Source: Spartobacteria bacterium
GTDB taxonomy: Bacteria; Verrucomicrobiota; Verrucomicrobiia; Chthoniobacterales; UBA10450
Assembly: GCA_021324035.1 (NCBI GenBank)
Contig: JAJPJU010000199.1
Location: 1 to 8,874, forward strand
Reading direction: 5' to 3'
Length of the DNA: 8,874 bases
The notes below the pieces were generated by a model. The model saw only the letters and a list, made by a program, of their open reading frames with translations, was not told the origin of the DNA and searched no databases. The position numbers were made by a program, and so were the translations under genes. Below are positions 1 through 5,544 of the stretch, in pieces. How positions within the stretch are numbered: position 1 is the stretch's first letter; each line of letters starts with the position of its first letter.

Positions 1-728
1 CGCAGCATTGCGCCGATTCCGACGAGCGATAGCCCCATTTGAATATTAAAATTCTTGAAGTCGGCCTTGCTCAGGTATTCCGAGTGCGGGTCATAGGTCT
101 GGGCCAAAGCGTCCAGATAAAGTTTCACCTGCTCGTCCCGATCCTCTTCGTGAACGCTGCGCGAAATACGATCGTAGCGGCGGGCGATCAATTGCGGCGG
201 CGGCTCAATTGGATGTTCGCTGAGTTTTTCCTGAAGCAATTCGCTGGCGATACGGTCGTGCCACAATTTGTCCGCGTCCGCTTCATCTTTCGGCCAGGGC
301 GCTTTTTCGCGGCGAACCTCGACGGTGGCGTCGGTTTTGAAATCAAACGGCTGCTTCAGCAGCTCTTTCACTTTGGCAACACGGTCGTCGACCCGCTTTT
401 GGTAAAGGTCGTAAATCTCGTAAGCCGGTTTCAAGTTTCCAAGCAGCACGTCATCGCCAAGGGCGGTGCCATACTTCGAGGTCAACGAATCAACGTCCTT
501 CTGGGTGAAGAAGAGATGGCTGAAATCGAGAAGCTCGAGATAGTTTTTGAGGAATTTTTGAGAGACGTCGGCGTTAAGCTGTTGATGGGTGTAGTGGCCC
601 TCCTCAAGGAGGCGCCCGACAGAAACGCAAATCTGTTCAGAATCGGACTTTGCTTCGAGCGTGTGCGGTGTTACGCCCGTAAATCCAATTGAAACAACCG
701 CGAGGAGCAGAGGAAAACGTAATTTCAT
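1..728 (-). CDS. prc: Tail-specific (C-terminal processing) protease, S41A family, N-terminal part only
   Basis: The gene runs off the left edge; 242 codons are visible, read from the ATG at 728 without a stop. Residues 1-26 look like a signal peptide (Lys/Arg start, hydrophobic core, likely cleavage after LEA at 24-26), so the product is periplasmic. Residues about 30-210 match my recollection of the helical N-terminal domain of Prc/Tsp, including YLELLDFSHLFFTQKDVD near 63-80. Two conserved family segments follow: DPHSEYLS at 213-220 (E. coli DPHTSYLS) and FNIQMGLSLVGIGAML at 227-242 (E. coli FNTEMSLSLEGIGAVL), which lead into the PDZ domain. The PDZ and the Ser/Lys catalytic dyad lie outside the window, so activity cannot be judged. 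In the family this enzyme degrades periplasmic proteins with nonpolar C-termini and trims wall enzymes. It is divergent from the hydrolase at 934. No clear Shine-Dalgarno site precedes the start. Family assignment is firm. Confidence 0.9.
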   Translation of the reverse strand, partial: MKLRFPLLLAVVSIGFTGVTPHTLEAKSDSEQICVSVGRLLEEGHYTHQQLNADVSQKFLKNYLELLDFSHLFFTQKDVDSLTSKYGTALGDDVLLGNLKPAYEIYDLYQKRVDDRVAKVKELLKQPFDFKTDATVEVRREKAPWPKDEADADKLWHDRIASELLQEKLSEHPIEPPPQLIARRYDRISRSVHEEDRDEQVKLYLDALAQTYDPHSEYLSKADFKNFNIQMGLSLVGIGAML

Positions 729-866
729 GGGAATTGACGCGGTCTCCACGTTCGCAGACTTCGTGCCTAAAAGCAACCGAACCCAATGACCCCGGAGCAC
801 CATGTGAGTAGTTGAGACAATCTTACGTGTGGAACATTCAAATTCTTTCACCTTTTCCTCACCTGA

Positions 867-894
867 CGGGGTTATCGGGGTAATCCCGACCCCG
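867..894. repeat. Bulged inverted repeat in the divergent spacer
   Basis: Arms CGGGG (867-871) and TCGGG (875-879) pair with CCCGA (885-889) and CCCCG (890-894). This gives a 10-bp stem with a 3-base TTA bulge on one side and a 5-base GTAAT loop. It lies in the 205-base spacer between two divergent starts (728 minus, 934 plus), so a terminator role is unlikely: no gene ends here and no T-run follows. It could be an operator, a 5' leader structure of the plus-strand gene, or a dispersed REP-like element. The rest of 729-933 shows no gene and no strong promoter apart from the weak -10 listed separately. Confidence 0.45.
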
Positions 895-919
895 GGTAGC
901 CGGAATCAGACCGCTCATC

Positions 920-925
920 TAGAAT
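920..925 (+). promoter_or_regulatory. Possible -10 element immediately before the hydrolase gene
   Basis: TAGAAT sits 8 bases before the ATG at 934, which has no Shine-Dalgarno site. If used, transcription would begin at or next to the start codon, giving a leaderless or nearly leaderless mRNA. No good -35 hexamer is visible at the usual distance, so this is weak. The repressor gene start at 4295 has the same arrangement. Confidence 0.25.
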
Positions 926-933
926 AATACCCG

Positions 934-1557
934 ATGCGCTATGAAACCTTCTGCGGCGGGATCTTCGAGACGAACTGCTACCTGATTTCCGCCCCCGAGG
1001 GCTGGATTTTGTTCGACGCGCCGCAAGGTGCCGCCGATTGGGTCGCATCGCGGAAAATCGATCTAAAATTACTGCTGCTCACCCATGGCCACATCGATCA
1101 CGTCCAGGACGTTGCTGCCGTAAAACAACGGTTCGGCTGCCAGATCGGTTGCCATCCGGCCACCGCTCCGATGATTTCGGATCCGAATTTCTTCCGGAAC
1201 TTCGGTTTCGAGCTGGAAGTCGCGCCGGCCAAGCCCGACTTCTTCATTGAAGAGACGGCGGCGCGAAAATTTCTCGGCCTGGAAATGCAGGTTCTGGAAG
1301 TCCCCGGCCATTGCCCGGGAAGTCTCTGTTTTTTCGCGCGCGAAGATCAACTGCTGATTGGCGGCGATGTTCTTTTCGCCGGCGGGGTTGGCCGGTGGGA
1401 CCTGCCAGGCGGCGATGGCGATGTTCTATTTAGTGGGATCCGCGAAAAACTTTTTCCACTCGGCGACGCCGTGACCGTTCTTCCAGGCCACGGGCCGCCG
1501 ACCAAAATCGGGACCGAACGCCTAACGAATCCTTTCGTCAGCGAACAGGCCCAATGA
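934..1557 (+). CDS. MBL-fold metallo-hydrolase (glyoxalase II / YcbL-like)
   Basis: A complete 207-residue protein with the full zinc-site signature of the metallo-beta-lactamase fold. HGHIDH spans 51-56 (H51, H53, D55, H56), H126 is in VPGHCPGS, D145 in IGGDVLF, and H186 in VLPGHGP. The segment GGVGRWDLPGGD (150-161) and the closing PGHGPPTKIGTER with a final NPF are typical of the short, roughly 210-residue glyoxalase II-like hydrolases of the YcbL type. Those hydrolyse thioesters such as S-lactoylglutathione; the true substrate here is unknown and persulfide or other ester substrates are possible. There is no signal peptide, so it is probably cytoplasmic. The start is the first ATG that keeps the whole fold. 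It is divergent from the protease gene and ends one base before the stop of the convergent gene 1559-1936. All metal ligands are intact. Confidence 0.88.
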   Translation: MRYETFCGGIFETNCYLISAPEGWILFDAPQGAADWVASRKIDLKLLLLTHGHIDHVQDVAAVKQRFGCQIGCHPATAPMISDPNFFRNFGFELEVAPAKPDFFIEETAARKFLGLEMQVLEVPGHCPGSLCFFAREDQLLIGGDVLFAGGVGRWDLPGGDGDVLFSGIREKLFPLGDAVTVLPGHGPPTKIGTERLTNPFVSEQAQ

Positions 1558-1558
1558 A

Positions 1559-1936
1559 TCAATCCCAGCGATAATAATCGCCGCCGCGAACATGCAGCCG
1601 CACTTCAATCTGATGCAGCTGTTCGCGCAAGCTATCGACCTCACGGCGCAAGCGCCAGGTGTCGTAACCGCGACGGTAACGCGCGTTCACGCGACTTACG
1701 TCGCCTGAGATGCGATCCACTTCACGACGGAGACGCCAGTCTCCTCGATAGCGGCTCAGCTCCCAGCGAACGTGCGTCAGCATTCTATTGAGACGATCGA
1801 CTCGCACATCGACGCCGTTGCGACCCGGAGTGACGTAGGCCGAGCGGGTGTCGTGGCGATAATCGTAATCATAAGCAAAAGCCGAAACTGAGATGAGGCT
1901 CAGCCCCAGCGTGAGAAGTAGTGTTAGTTTTTTCAT
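1559..1936 (-). CDS. Small exported Arg-rich coiled-coil protein with three 27-residue repeats
   Basis: I do not recognise a named family. The 125-residue product starts MKKLTLLLTLGLSLISVSAFA, a textbook signal peptide cleaved near residue 21, so it is exported. The mature protein has a Tyr/Asp-rich start (22-34), then three tandem units at 40-66, 67-93 and 94-120. Units 2 and 3 both open with WRLRREVD (67-74, 94-101). Across all three, V46/V73/V100, L49/I76/L103, L53/V80/L107, V56/V83/I110 and L60/Y87/L114 align in a 3-4 heptad spacing, pointing to amphipathic helices forming a short helical bundle or coiled coil. The surface is strongly basic. The codons of the repeats have diverged, so the duplication is old. 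A good GGAGG site supports the start. It could bind envelope polyanions or a protein partner; no function is claimed. Confidence 0.75.
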   Translation of the reverse strand: MKKLTLLLTLGLSLISVSAFAYDYDYRHDTRSAYVTPGRNGVDVRVDRLNRMLTHVRWELSRYRGDWRLRREVDRISGDVSRVNARYRRGYDTWRLRREVDSLREQLHQIEVRLHVRGGDYYRWD

Positions 1937-1942
1937 ATCGAA

Positions 1943-1947
1943 CCTCC
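1943..1947 (-). promoter_or_regulatory. Shine-Dalgarno site for the small exported protein
   Basis: On the minus strand GGAGG lies 6 bases before the ATG at 1936. It is one of only two strong ribosome-binding sites in the window and fixes this start. Confidence 0.75.
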
Positions 1948-2003
1948 GTTTGTTCGAAGATTCGACGGGCCGGGCGTCACCGCATTCGAGCTTTCGAAGA
2001 AAA

Positions 2004-2975
2004 TTACTGCAGCTCGATCAAAAGGTTTTTGAATAATTCCAAACCGTCAACTTTAGCGACCACTTCCCGGAGGGAACTCACAGCCTTGGGAATGTGTTGG
2101 AGAAAATGTTTGTGCTCTTTCACCAAACCGAGAAAACCATAGGCGCCGAGCGCCTGCATCAGGCGTTGCATTGCGCAGAGTTGCAGCGTGTTCAGAAAAT
2201 CGGCGGCCGGTTTTTCCCCGCAATAATGTTCGAGCAACTCTTTTCGCTCGGCTTCGGTTAAATCGACATACGGATCATAAAGCAACGACGCGAGATCGTA
2301 GTGGGCGAGGCCGGGACGCATGCCTTGAAAATCGATCAGATACGCCTGGCCATTTCGCATCAGAACATTTTGCGATTGGAAGTCGCGATGAACCAAAACG
2401 CGCGGAAGTTCGGCCAGGTGTTCGGCGATTTTCGCGAACCCCGGCAGTTGGGCGACCTGATCAATCTTCGCCTGCTCGATCTGGAAATACCGGCCCAGGC
2501 AATTCTCGAAAAAGTAACTCTGTTCCCAAGCGTACAGCGCGGCGTTGAATTCAGCCGGCAAATGCTGCCGCATCTCAATGCAAACCGCTTCCGGAAGCTG
2601 GTGAAGCTTGCGCGTTTCATCCAGGGCGGATTCGTAAAACGCCCGACGGACCATCCAGGACTCGTTTCGAGAGCTGAAGAGATCGCTTTCGCCCAAATCC
2701 TCCAGCCAAATCAAACCTTCGTCCGGGTCGTGATGATAAATTCGTGGCGCGCGGATTTCGTGCGCCTCCAGGAATTGCGCGATCTCGACGTAATGCCGGT
2801 TCTCTTCGCGATCGCGATTATATTTCACCAAAATCAACGACTGTTCGGCGGAGCAGCGAACCCGGTAGAACTTGCGGTCTGACCCGCCTTTCTCGATCGG
2901 CGTAATTTTTATTTCGTCGACGTTGAACCGCGGAAAATGAAGCCGGGTCTGGTGGAGAAGCAGCTCGGTTTTCAT
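2004..2975 (-). CDS. amgK: AmgK-like cell-wall sugar 1-kinase (aminoglycoside phosphotransferase fold)
   Basis: A 323-residue APH/choline-kinase-fold protein. Visible parts are a nucleotide loop GGSDRKFYRV (30-39), the lysine in ILVKYN (K51), the catalytic loop HRDFQSQN (196-203, D198 as base, N203 for metal) and the metal-binding DFQ (215-217, the DFG equivalent). After this, HYDLASLLYDPY (225-236) and MQRLMQALGAYGFL (269-282) resemble the AmgK family, which phosphorylates MurNAc and GlcNAc at C1 in peptidoglycan recycling. The start is ATG 2975, one base after the TGA of the nucleotidyltransferase (TGAAATG), with no Shine-Dalgarno site, which implies translational coupling. The frame stays open upstream to 3488, but that part lies inside the nucleotidyltransferase gene and has no domain sense. 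Kinase fold is certain; MurNAc as substrate is inference, and another sugar such as mannose or heptose is possible. Confidence 0.78.
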   Translation of the reverse strand: MKTELLLHQTRLHFPRFNVDEIKITPIEKGGSDRKFYRVRCSAEQSLILVKYNRDREENRHYVEIAQFLEAHEIRAPRIYHHDPDEGLIWLEDLGESDLFSSRNESWMVRRAFYESALDETRKLHQLPEAVCIEMRQHLPAEFNAALYAWEQSYFFENCLGRYFQIEQAKIDQVAQLPGFAKIAEHLAELPRVLVHRDFQSQNVLMRNGQAYLIDFQGMRPGLAHYDLASLLYDPYVDLTEAERKELLEHYCGEKPAADFLNTLQLCAMQRLMQALGAYGFLGLVKEHKHFLQHIPKAVSSLREVVAKVDGLELFKNLLIELQ

Positions 2976-2976
2976 T

Positions 2977-3921
2977 TCAGAGGTCGACGTTGCGATGATT
3001 CCCAGTGACGGCTTTTCGGGCGCGGACAATACAACCAAACAGTTCGGCATTGGAAGCAATTTGTGAACCGGGCCAGACGATTGAGTCTTCCAGACGAGCG
3101 CCGGCGCCGACGCGGCAGTCTTTTCCGACCACCGAACAACCTGCGACTGTGGCGGTTGGGTCCACGTCCGCGCTCGGATGGATCGGCGCGGCCCAAGCCC
3201 TCTCTTTAATATAGGCGGGCTGCCAGCCATTGAGGATCGCCCGATGCACGTCGAAATATTCCGCGCGCGATCCGAGGTTGAACCATTCGCCTTTTTCCAT
3301 GACCACGCCGCCGATTTTGCCGCCCTGAGAAATCCATTCCCCGAGAATTGGGATGAATGAAATTTTTTGTGCAGGCGGAATGCGGTCGAAGATTGCGCAG
3401 TTCCAAACCGCAATATTGGCGAAGTCGAAGTTGCCGGGAATGCCGAGGCGACCGGCAATGTCGACGACGCGACCGTCGCGAAACGCAATTGCAGAACCGA
3501 GATGAGTCTGGCGGAGCGCGAGCGTTACATCGTTTTTACGATTGAAGTGCTCGTCGATCAACGGTTGCAGCGGCAAGTCGGTCAGCACGTCGCCGCTGTA
3601 AGTGATGAATGGTTCAGTGGCGAGCTGCGCCTCGACGTTTTTAATCCCGCCGCCGGTCTCGAGCAAAATCGGTTCGTTTACAAACGTAAGATCAACATGC
3701 CGGTAATGATTTCCGGGAAACGCAGCCGCGAACGTTTCAGGCAACCGGTGCGTGTTGATAAGGATTTTTTTAATCTCGAGATCGATCAAATGATCGAGCG
3801 CGAAGGTGATCAGCGGCTTTTGAAAAATCGGCACCAGCGGCTTCGGCAGTTCTTCTGTCAGGGGGTGAAGTCTGGTGCCGAGCCCGGCGCCTAGAACGAA
3901 GGCTTGGCTAATCTGTCCCAT
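2977..3921 (-). CDS. Sugar-1-phosphate nucleotidyltransferase (MurU/GMP-pyrophosphorylase-like) with C-terminal beta-helix
   Basis: This 314-residue enzyme starts with the NTP-transferase signature GAGLGTRLHPLT (11-22) and KPLVPI (27-32). LETGGGIK (87-94) and the metal-binding SGD (109-111) follow, then NLGSRAEYF (215-223), the equivalent of the DVGT..Y segment. Residues about 246-298 carry hexapeptide-type turns (IHPSADVDPTATVAG, VVGKDCRVGAGARLEDSIV, GSQIASNAEL), a short left-handed beta-helix. It would join a sugar-1-phosphate to a nucleotide in the cytoplasm. Coupling to an AmgK-like kinase suggests the MurU step (MurNAc-1-P to UDP-MurNAc). As I recall, classical MurU is shorter and lacks the beta-helix, which is more typical of mannose-1-phosphate guanylyltransferases, so the substrate is open and I give no symbol. 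The ATG start lies right before the nucleotide-binding strand; no clear Shine-Dalgarno site precedes it. The repressor gene lies 53 bases upstream on the same strand. Confidence 0.82.
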   Translation of the reverse strand: MGQISQAFVLGAGLGTRLHPLTEELPKPLVPIFQKPLITFALDHLIDLEIKKILINTHRLPETFAAAFPGNHYRHVDLTFVNEPILLETGGGIKNVEAQLATEPFITYSGDVLTDLPLQPLIDEHFNRKNDVTLALRQTHLGSAIAFRDGRVVDIAGRLGIPGNFDFANIAVWNCAIFDRIPPAQKISFIPILGEWISQGGKIGGVVMEKGEWFNLGSRAEYFDVHRAILNGWQPAYIKERAWAAPIHPSADVDPTATVAGCSVVGKDCRVGAGARLEDSIVWPGSQIASNAELFGCIVRARKAVTGNHRNVDL

Positions 3922-3941
3922 TATCTTTTGAGTGTGTGAGA

Positions 3942-3958
3942 GTCACCGCTCCGGTGAC
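3942..3958. repeat. Perfect 7-bp inverted repeat between repressor and nucleotidyltransferase genes
   Basis: GTCACCG (3942-3948) and CGGTGAC (3952-3958) are perfect complements around a 3-base loop. The element fills much of the 53-base gap between the repressor stop (3975) and the nucleotidyltransferase start (3921). No T-run follows on the minus strand, so it is not a standard intrinsic terminator. It could be an mRNA hairpin tuning expression between the two genes, or an operator half-site pair. Confidence 0.5.
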
Positions 3959-3974
3959 AATGACAACGAAAATA

Positions 3975-4295
3975 TCACTGGCGGCGGCTAACGGCATCGA
4001 GACCCTCAGTGAGATCATTCAGGGCCCGGATGCAGGCCGCTGTATGTTTATCGATCCAACGTTCGGCGATCTGCTTTACTGGCGCCGGATTAAGATAATG
4101 CAGCTTCTCGCGGCCGCTCCAAAGCGGGACGACGAGCTCGGCTTGAATCAGCAAATCAAGATGTTTGCTGATGCCCTGCCGGGTCATATCGAGATGGCGG
4201 CAAAGTTGGTTGAGAGTCTGGCCGTTATTGCGGTGAAGGTGATCCAGGAGTGCTCGGCGGCTGGGGTGAGCGAGGGCTTTGAAAACAGCATCCAT
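3975..4295 (-). CDS. ArsR-family winged-helix transcriptional repressor
   Basis: A complete 106-residue winged-helix protein of the compact ArsR type. It starts MDAVFKALAHPSRRALLDHL (1-20), has the helix-turn-helix LNQLCRHLDMTRQGISKHLDLL (28-49) with recognition helix around 38-49, and a wing WSGREKLHYLNP (59-70). It ends with a helix around 72-98 (PVKQIAERWIDKH) typical of the subgroup often found beside SRPBCC/AHSA1 genes. The ELCVCD-type metal site of ArsR/SmtB is absent; C32 and C88 are the only cysteines, so metal sensing is doubtful. It should act as a dimer on the inverted repeat at 4305-4328, ten bases before its own start, indicating autorepression. No SRPBCC gene is adjacent; instead the sugar-activating pair lies downstream on the same strand. 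There is no Shine-Dalgarno site. Confidence 0.88.
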   Translation of the reverse strand: MDAVFKALAHPSRRALLDHLHRNNGQTLNQLCRHLDMTRQGISKHLDLLIQAELVVPLWSGREKLHYLNPAPVKQIAERWIDKHTAACIRALNDLTEGLDAVSRRQ

Positions 4296-4303
4296 GCTGG
4301 GTA

Positions 4304-4309
4304 ATTATG
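4304..4309 (-). promoter_or_regulatory. Possible -10 element of the repressor gene
   Basis: On the minus strand CATAAT ends 8 bases before the ATG at 4295 and overlaps the proximal arm of the operator, so a bound repressor would block polymerase. That spacing puts the transcript start at about the A of the ATG, implying a leaderless message, consistent with the missing Shine-Dalgarno site. The -35 position is poor. Confidence 0.35.
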
Positions 4310-4328
4310 CAACTAAAAGGTTGCATAA
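4305..4328. promoter_or_regulatory. Operator: perfect 9-bp inverted repeat upstream of the ArsR-family gene
   Basis: TTATGCAAC (4305-4313) and GTTGCATAA (4320-4328) are exact reverse complements separated by 6 bases. Arm centres are about 15 bases apart, and the TGCAAC/GTTGCA core is a form I associate with ArsR-type repressors of this subgroup. It begins ten bases upstream of the repressor start and overlaps its likely -10, the expected place for an autoregulatory operator. The rest of the 116-base gap (4296-4411) holds only a weak 5-bp inverted repeat at 4384-4399 near the end of the upstream protease gene. Confidence 0.75.
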
Positions 4329-4411
4329 CGGCGCGGAGACAGCAAATCGGCGCATTTCAATTAATTCGGCGGCCAATACCTTCAGCCGCGTAATCGGCTC
4401 CCCGAAAACGG

Positions 4412-5404
4412 CTACGTTTTCTTCAGGTAAAGCGTCCTGGTCCCGAAGTCGATAATCCCGTGATGCCGATCCAGGATCTCCGCTCCAAGCAACCCGACGG
4501 CCGGAGGCGACAACTGCATCGCTTCGTTCAAAATTCCGCCGAGATCGACCACGCCAACGTCGTTACGGCCGATGTCGACCATGCCGACCGAAAGTCTCTT
4601 AATTCGCGCCACGTCGAGGCCTTCCTCCTTCATGTTAATGGCCGCCGAAGCCAAACGCGTTTGTTCCGTCGGAATATGGAGGCGCTTCACAAATGGTCTG
4701 TGCAACAGGGTTGCAAACGCACCGGTATCGACCATCAACCGGGCCTGCGAACCATTCACCAGCCCGTTCACGTATAAATTGAAACCCTCGCTCACAAACA
4801 TCGGTACCTTTTGAAAACCGCTGAAATCCAGACCCGGAACCGGACTTGCCAGATCGGGTTGGAGGTTCAGGATCAGAAGTTTTCGCTGGCAATCGAGTAC
4901 TGCTCTACTCGCAAAGAGCACGTCGGTTCCGAGAATTCCATCGGCTTGCAGCTCGTGCATGCTTTGGGCAGCACGCCGGGCGCCGCTAAGATCGGCGGAA
5001 ATCGCCGGAACTTCGCCCACGGTGAGTCCGCCGAGGCGCAGGGTGTGCGCCATTACCAACGCGTTGTAAGAACCGTTCACTCGCACGCGCGACGGATATT
5101 TGGAATCGACCGGAACTTCGCTCACGCCGAAATGCTTGCGTCGCTTCGACGCGATTACAGTACCCGGCGAACCGCTATCAACGATTAGTAAGGCCGGCTT
5201 GTTGTTGATATAGGCATGGACCAATAAGTGATTCTGGGCGGACCGAACCAGCGGCAATGCTTCAAACTGTCCACTTTGTGCAAGCGTCGGCGTTTGCGAT
5301 CGCGACGCGGCGTTCGCCGCAACTGGAATGGAAAGGCCGGCTGCGCACACCATCGGCAAAATGATCTGCGCCCCTACCGCAAGGAGACGGCCCCTGGGAA
5401 TCAC
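4412..5404 (-). CDS. Exported retropepsin-like aspartic protease with two duplicated lobes
   Basis: A 330-residue protein with a signal peptide (residues 1-32, Arg at 4 and 6, hydrophobic core, likely cleavage near VAANA), so periplasmic or secreted. It has two homologous halves. Lobe 1 has VDSG (75-78), GILG (156-159) and D171 in VLDCQRKLLIL. Lobe 2 has VDTG (225-228), GLLG (304-307) and D319 in IIDFGTRTLYL. The halves align without gaps from L60/L210 through T82/T232. Each has the D-T/S-G plus hydrophobic-hydrophobic-Gly pattern of a retropepsin monomer, so one chain could form the whole active site. Known relatives are bacterial aspartyl-protease-family proteins (gag-asp/Asp_protease_2 type); their substrates are mostly unknown. 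The start is GTG at 5404: upstream to the in-frame stop near 5540 there is no ATG, GTG or TTG. It is divergent from the permease at 5545 and lies upstream of the repressor gene. Confidence 0.82.
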   Translation of the reverse strand: MIPRGRLLAVGAQIILPMVCAAGLSIPVAANAASRSQTPTLAQSGQFEALPLVRSAQNHLLVHAYINNKPALLIVDSGSPGTVIASKRRKHFGVSEVPVDSKYPSRVRVNGSYNALVMAHTLRLGGLTVGEVPAISADLSGARRAAQSMHELQADGILGTDVLFASRAVLDCQRKLLILNLQPDLASPVPGLDFSGFQKVPMFVSEGFNLYVNGLVNGSQARLMVDTGAFATLLHRPFVKRLHIPTEQTRLASAAINMKEEGLDVARIKRLSVGMVDIGRNDVGVVDLGGILNEAMQLSPPAVGLLGAEILDRHHGIIDFGTRTLYLKKT

Positions 5405-5421
5405 GGCGCCGAGAATAGCAT
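5401..5421 (-). other. Possible six-codon leader ORF overlapping the protease start
   Basis: On the minus strand an ATG at 5421 opens MLFSAP and stops at a TGA (5403-5401) that overlaps the protease GTG (5404-5402) as GTGA. The protease start has no Shine-Dalgarno site, so re-initiation after this mini-ORF is conceivable. A GGA lies only about 4 bases before the ATG, and such a short ORF can arise by chance. Confidence 0.2.
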
Positions 5422-5422
5422 C

Positions 5423-5440
5423 TTTCCGTAAATGCGGAAA
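5423..5440. repeat. 6-bp inverted repeat upstream of the aspartic protease
   Basis: TTTCCG (5423-5428) and CGGAAA (5435-5440) pair around a 6-base loop, directly upstream of the mini-ORF ATG on the minus strand. It could form a small hairpin in the protease leader. A further copy of CGGAAA lies near 5460. Short arms make chance likely. Confidence 0.25.
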
Positions 5441-5482
5441 TGAATTCTGCTGCCGAGTACGGAAATTTGTGAAAAGCTGCTT

Positions 5483-5512
5483 TTGGCGTTGCCCGATTCG
5501 GCCCGGTAAGAT
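5483..5512 (+). promoter_or_regulatory. Putative sigma-70 promoter of the first permease
   Basis: TTGGCG (5483-5488) and TAAGAT (5507-5512) are separated by 18 bases, a fair match to -35 and -10 hexamers. Transcription would start near 5519, leaving a leader of about 26 bases before the GTG at 5545. It lies in the 140-base divergent spacer shared with the aspartic protease. Confidence 0.4.
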
Positions 5513-5544
5513 TAACTCTGCCGACTCCGAGCGCGTTTAGACCC

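Noticed and set aside
39..692. A 217-codon open frame on the plus strand
   Set aside because: It lies antisense to the Prc N-terminal gene, whose protein matches family motifs. The plus-strand product has no recognisable domain and is best explained by codon bias.
1953..1998. Two TTCGAA palindromes 40 bases apart between the kinase and the small exported gene
   Set aside because: Six-base palindromes of this composition occur often by chance. There is no longer conserved arm and no T-run to suggest a terminator or operator.
2301..2882. A 193-codon frame on the plus strand, with similar ones at 3367-3894 and 3936-4304
   Set aside because: All are antisense to genes with clear motifs (kinase, nucleotidyltransferase, repressor) and have no domain signature or ribosome-binding site.
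2976..3488. N-terminal extension of the kinase to 494 residues
   Set aside because: This stretch is inside the nucleotidyltransferase gene in another frame and its residues resemble no domain. The kinase fold starts right after ATG 2975.
4384..4399. Inverted repeat AGCCG-N6-CGGCT after the aspartic protease stop as a terminator
   Set aside because: The stem has only 5 bp and no T-run follows on the minus strand.
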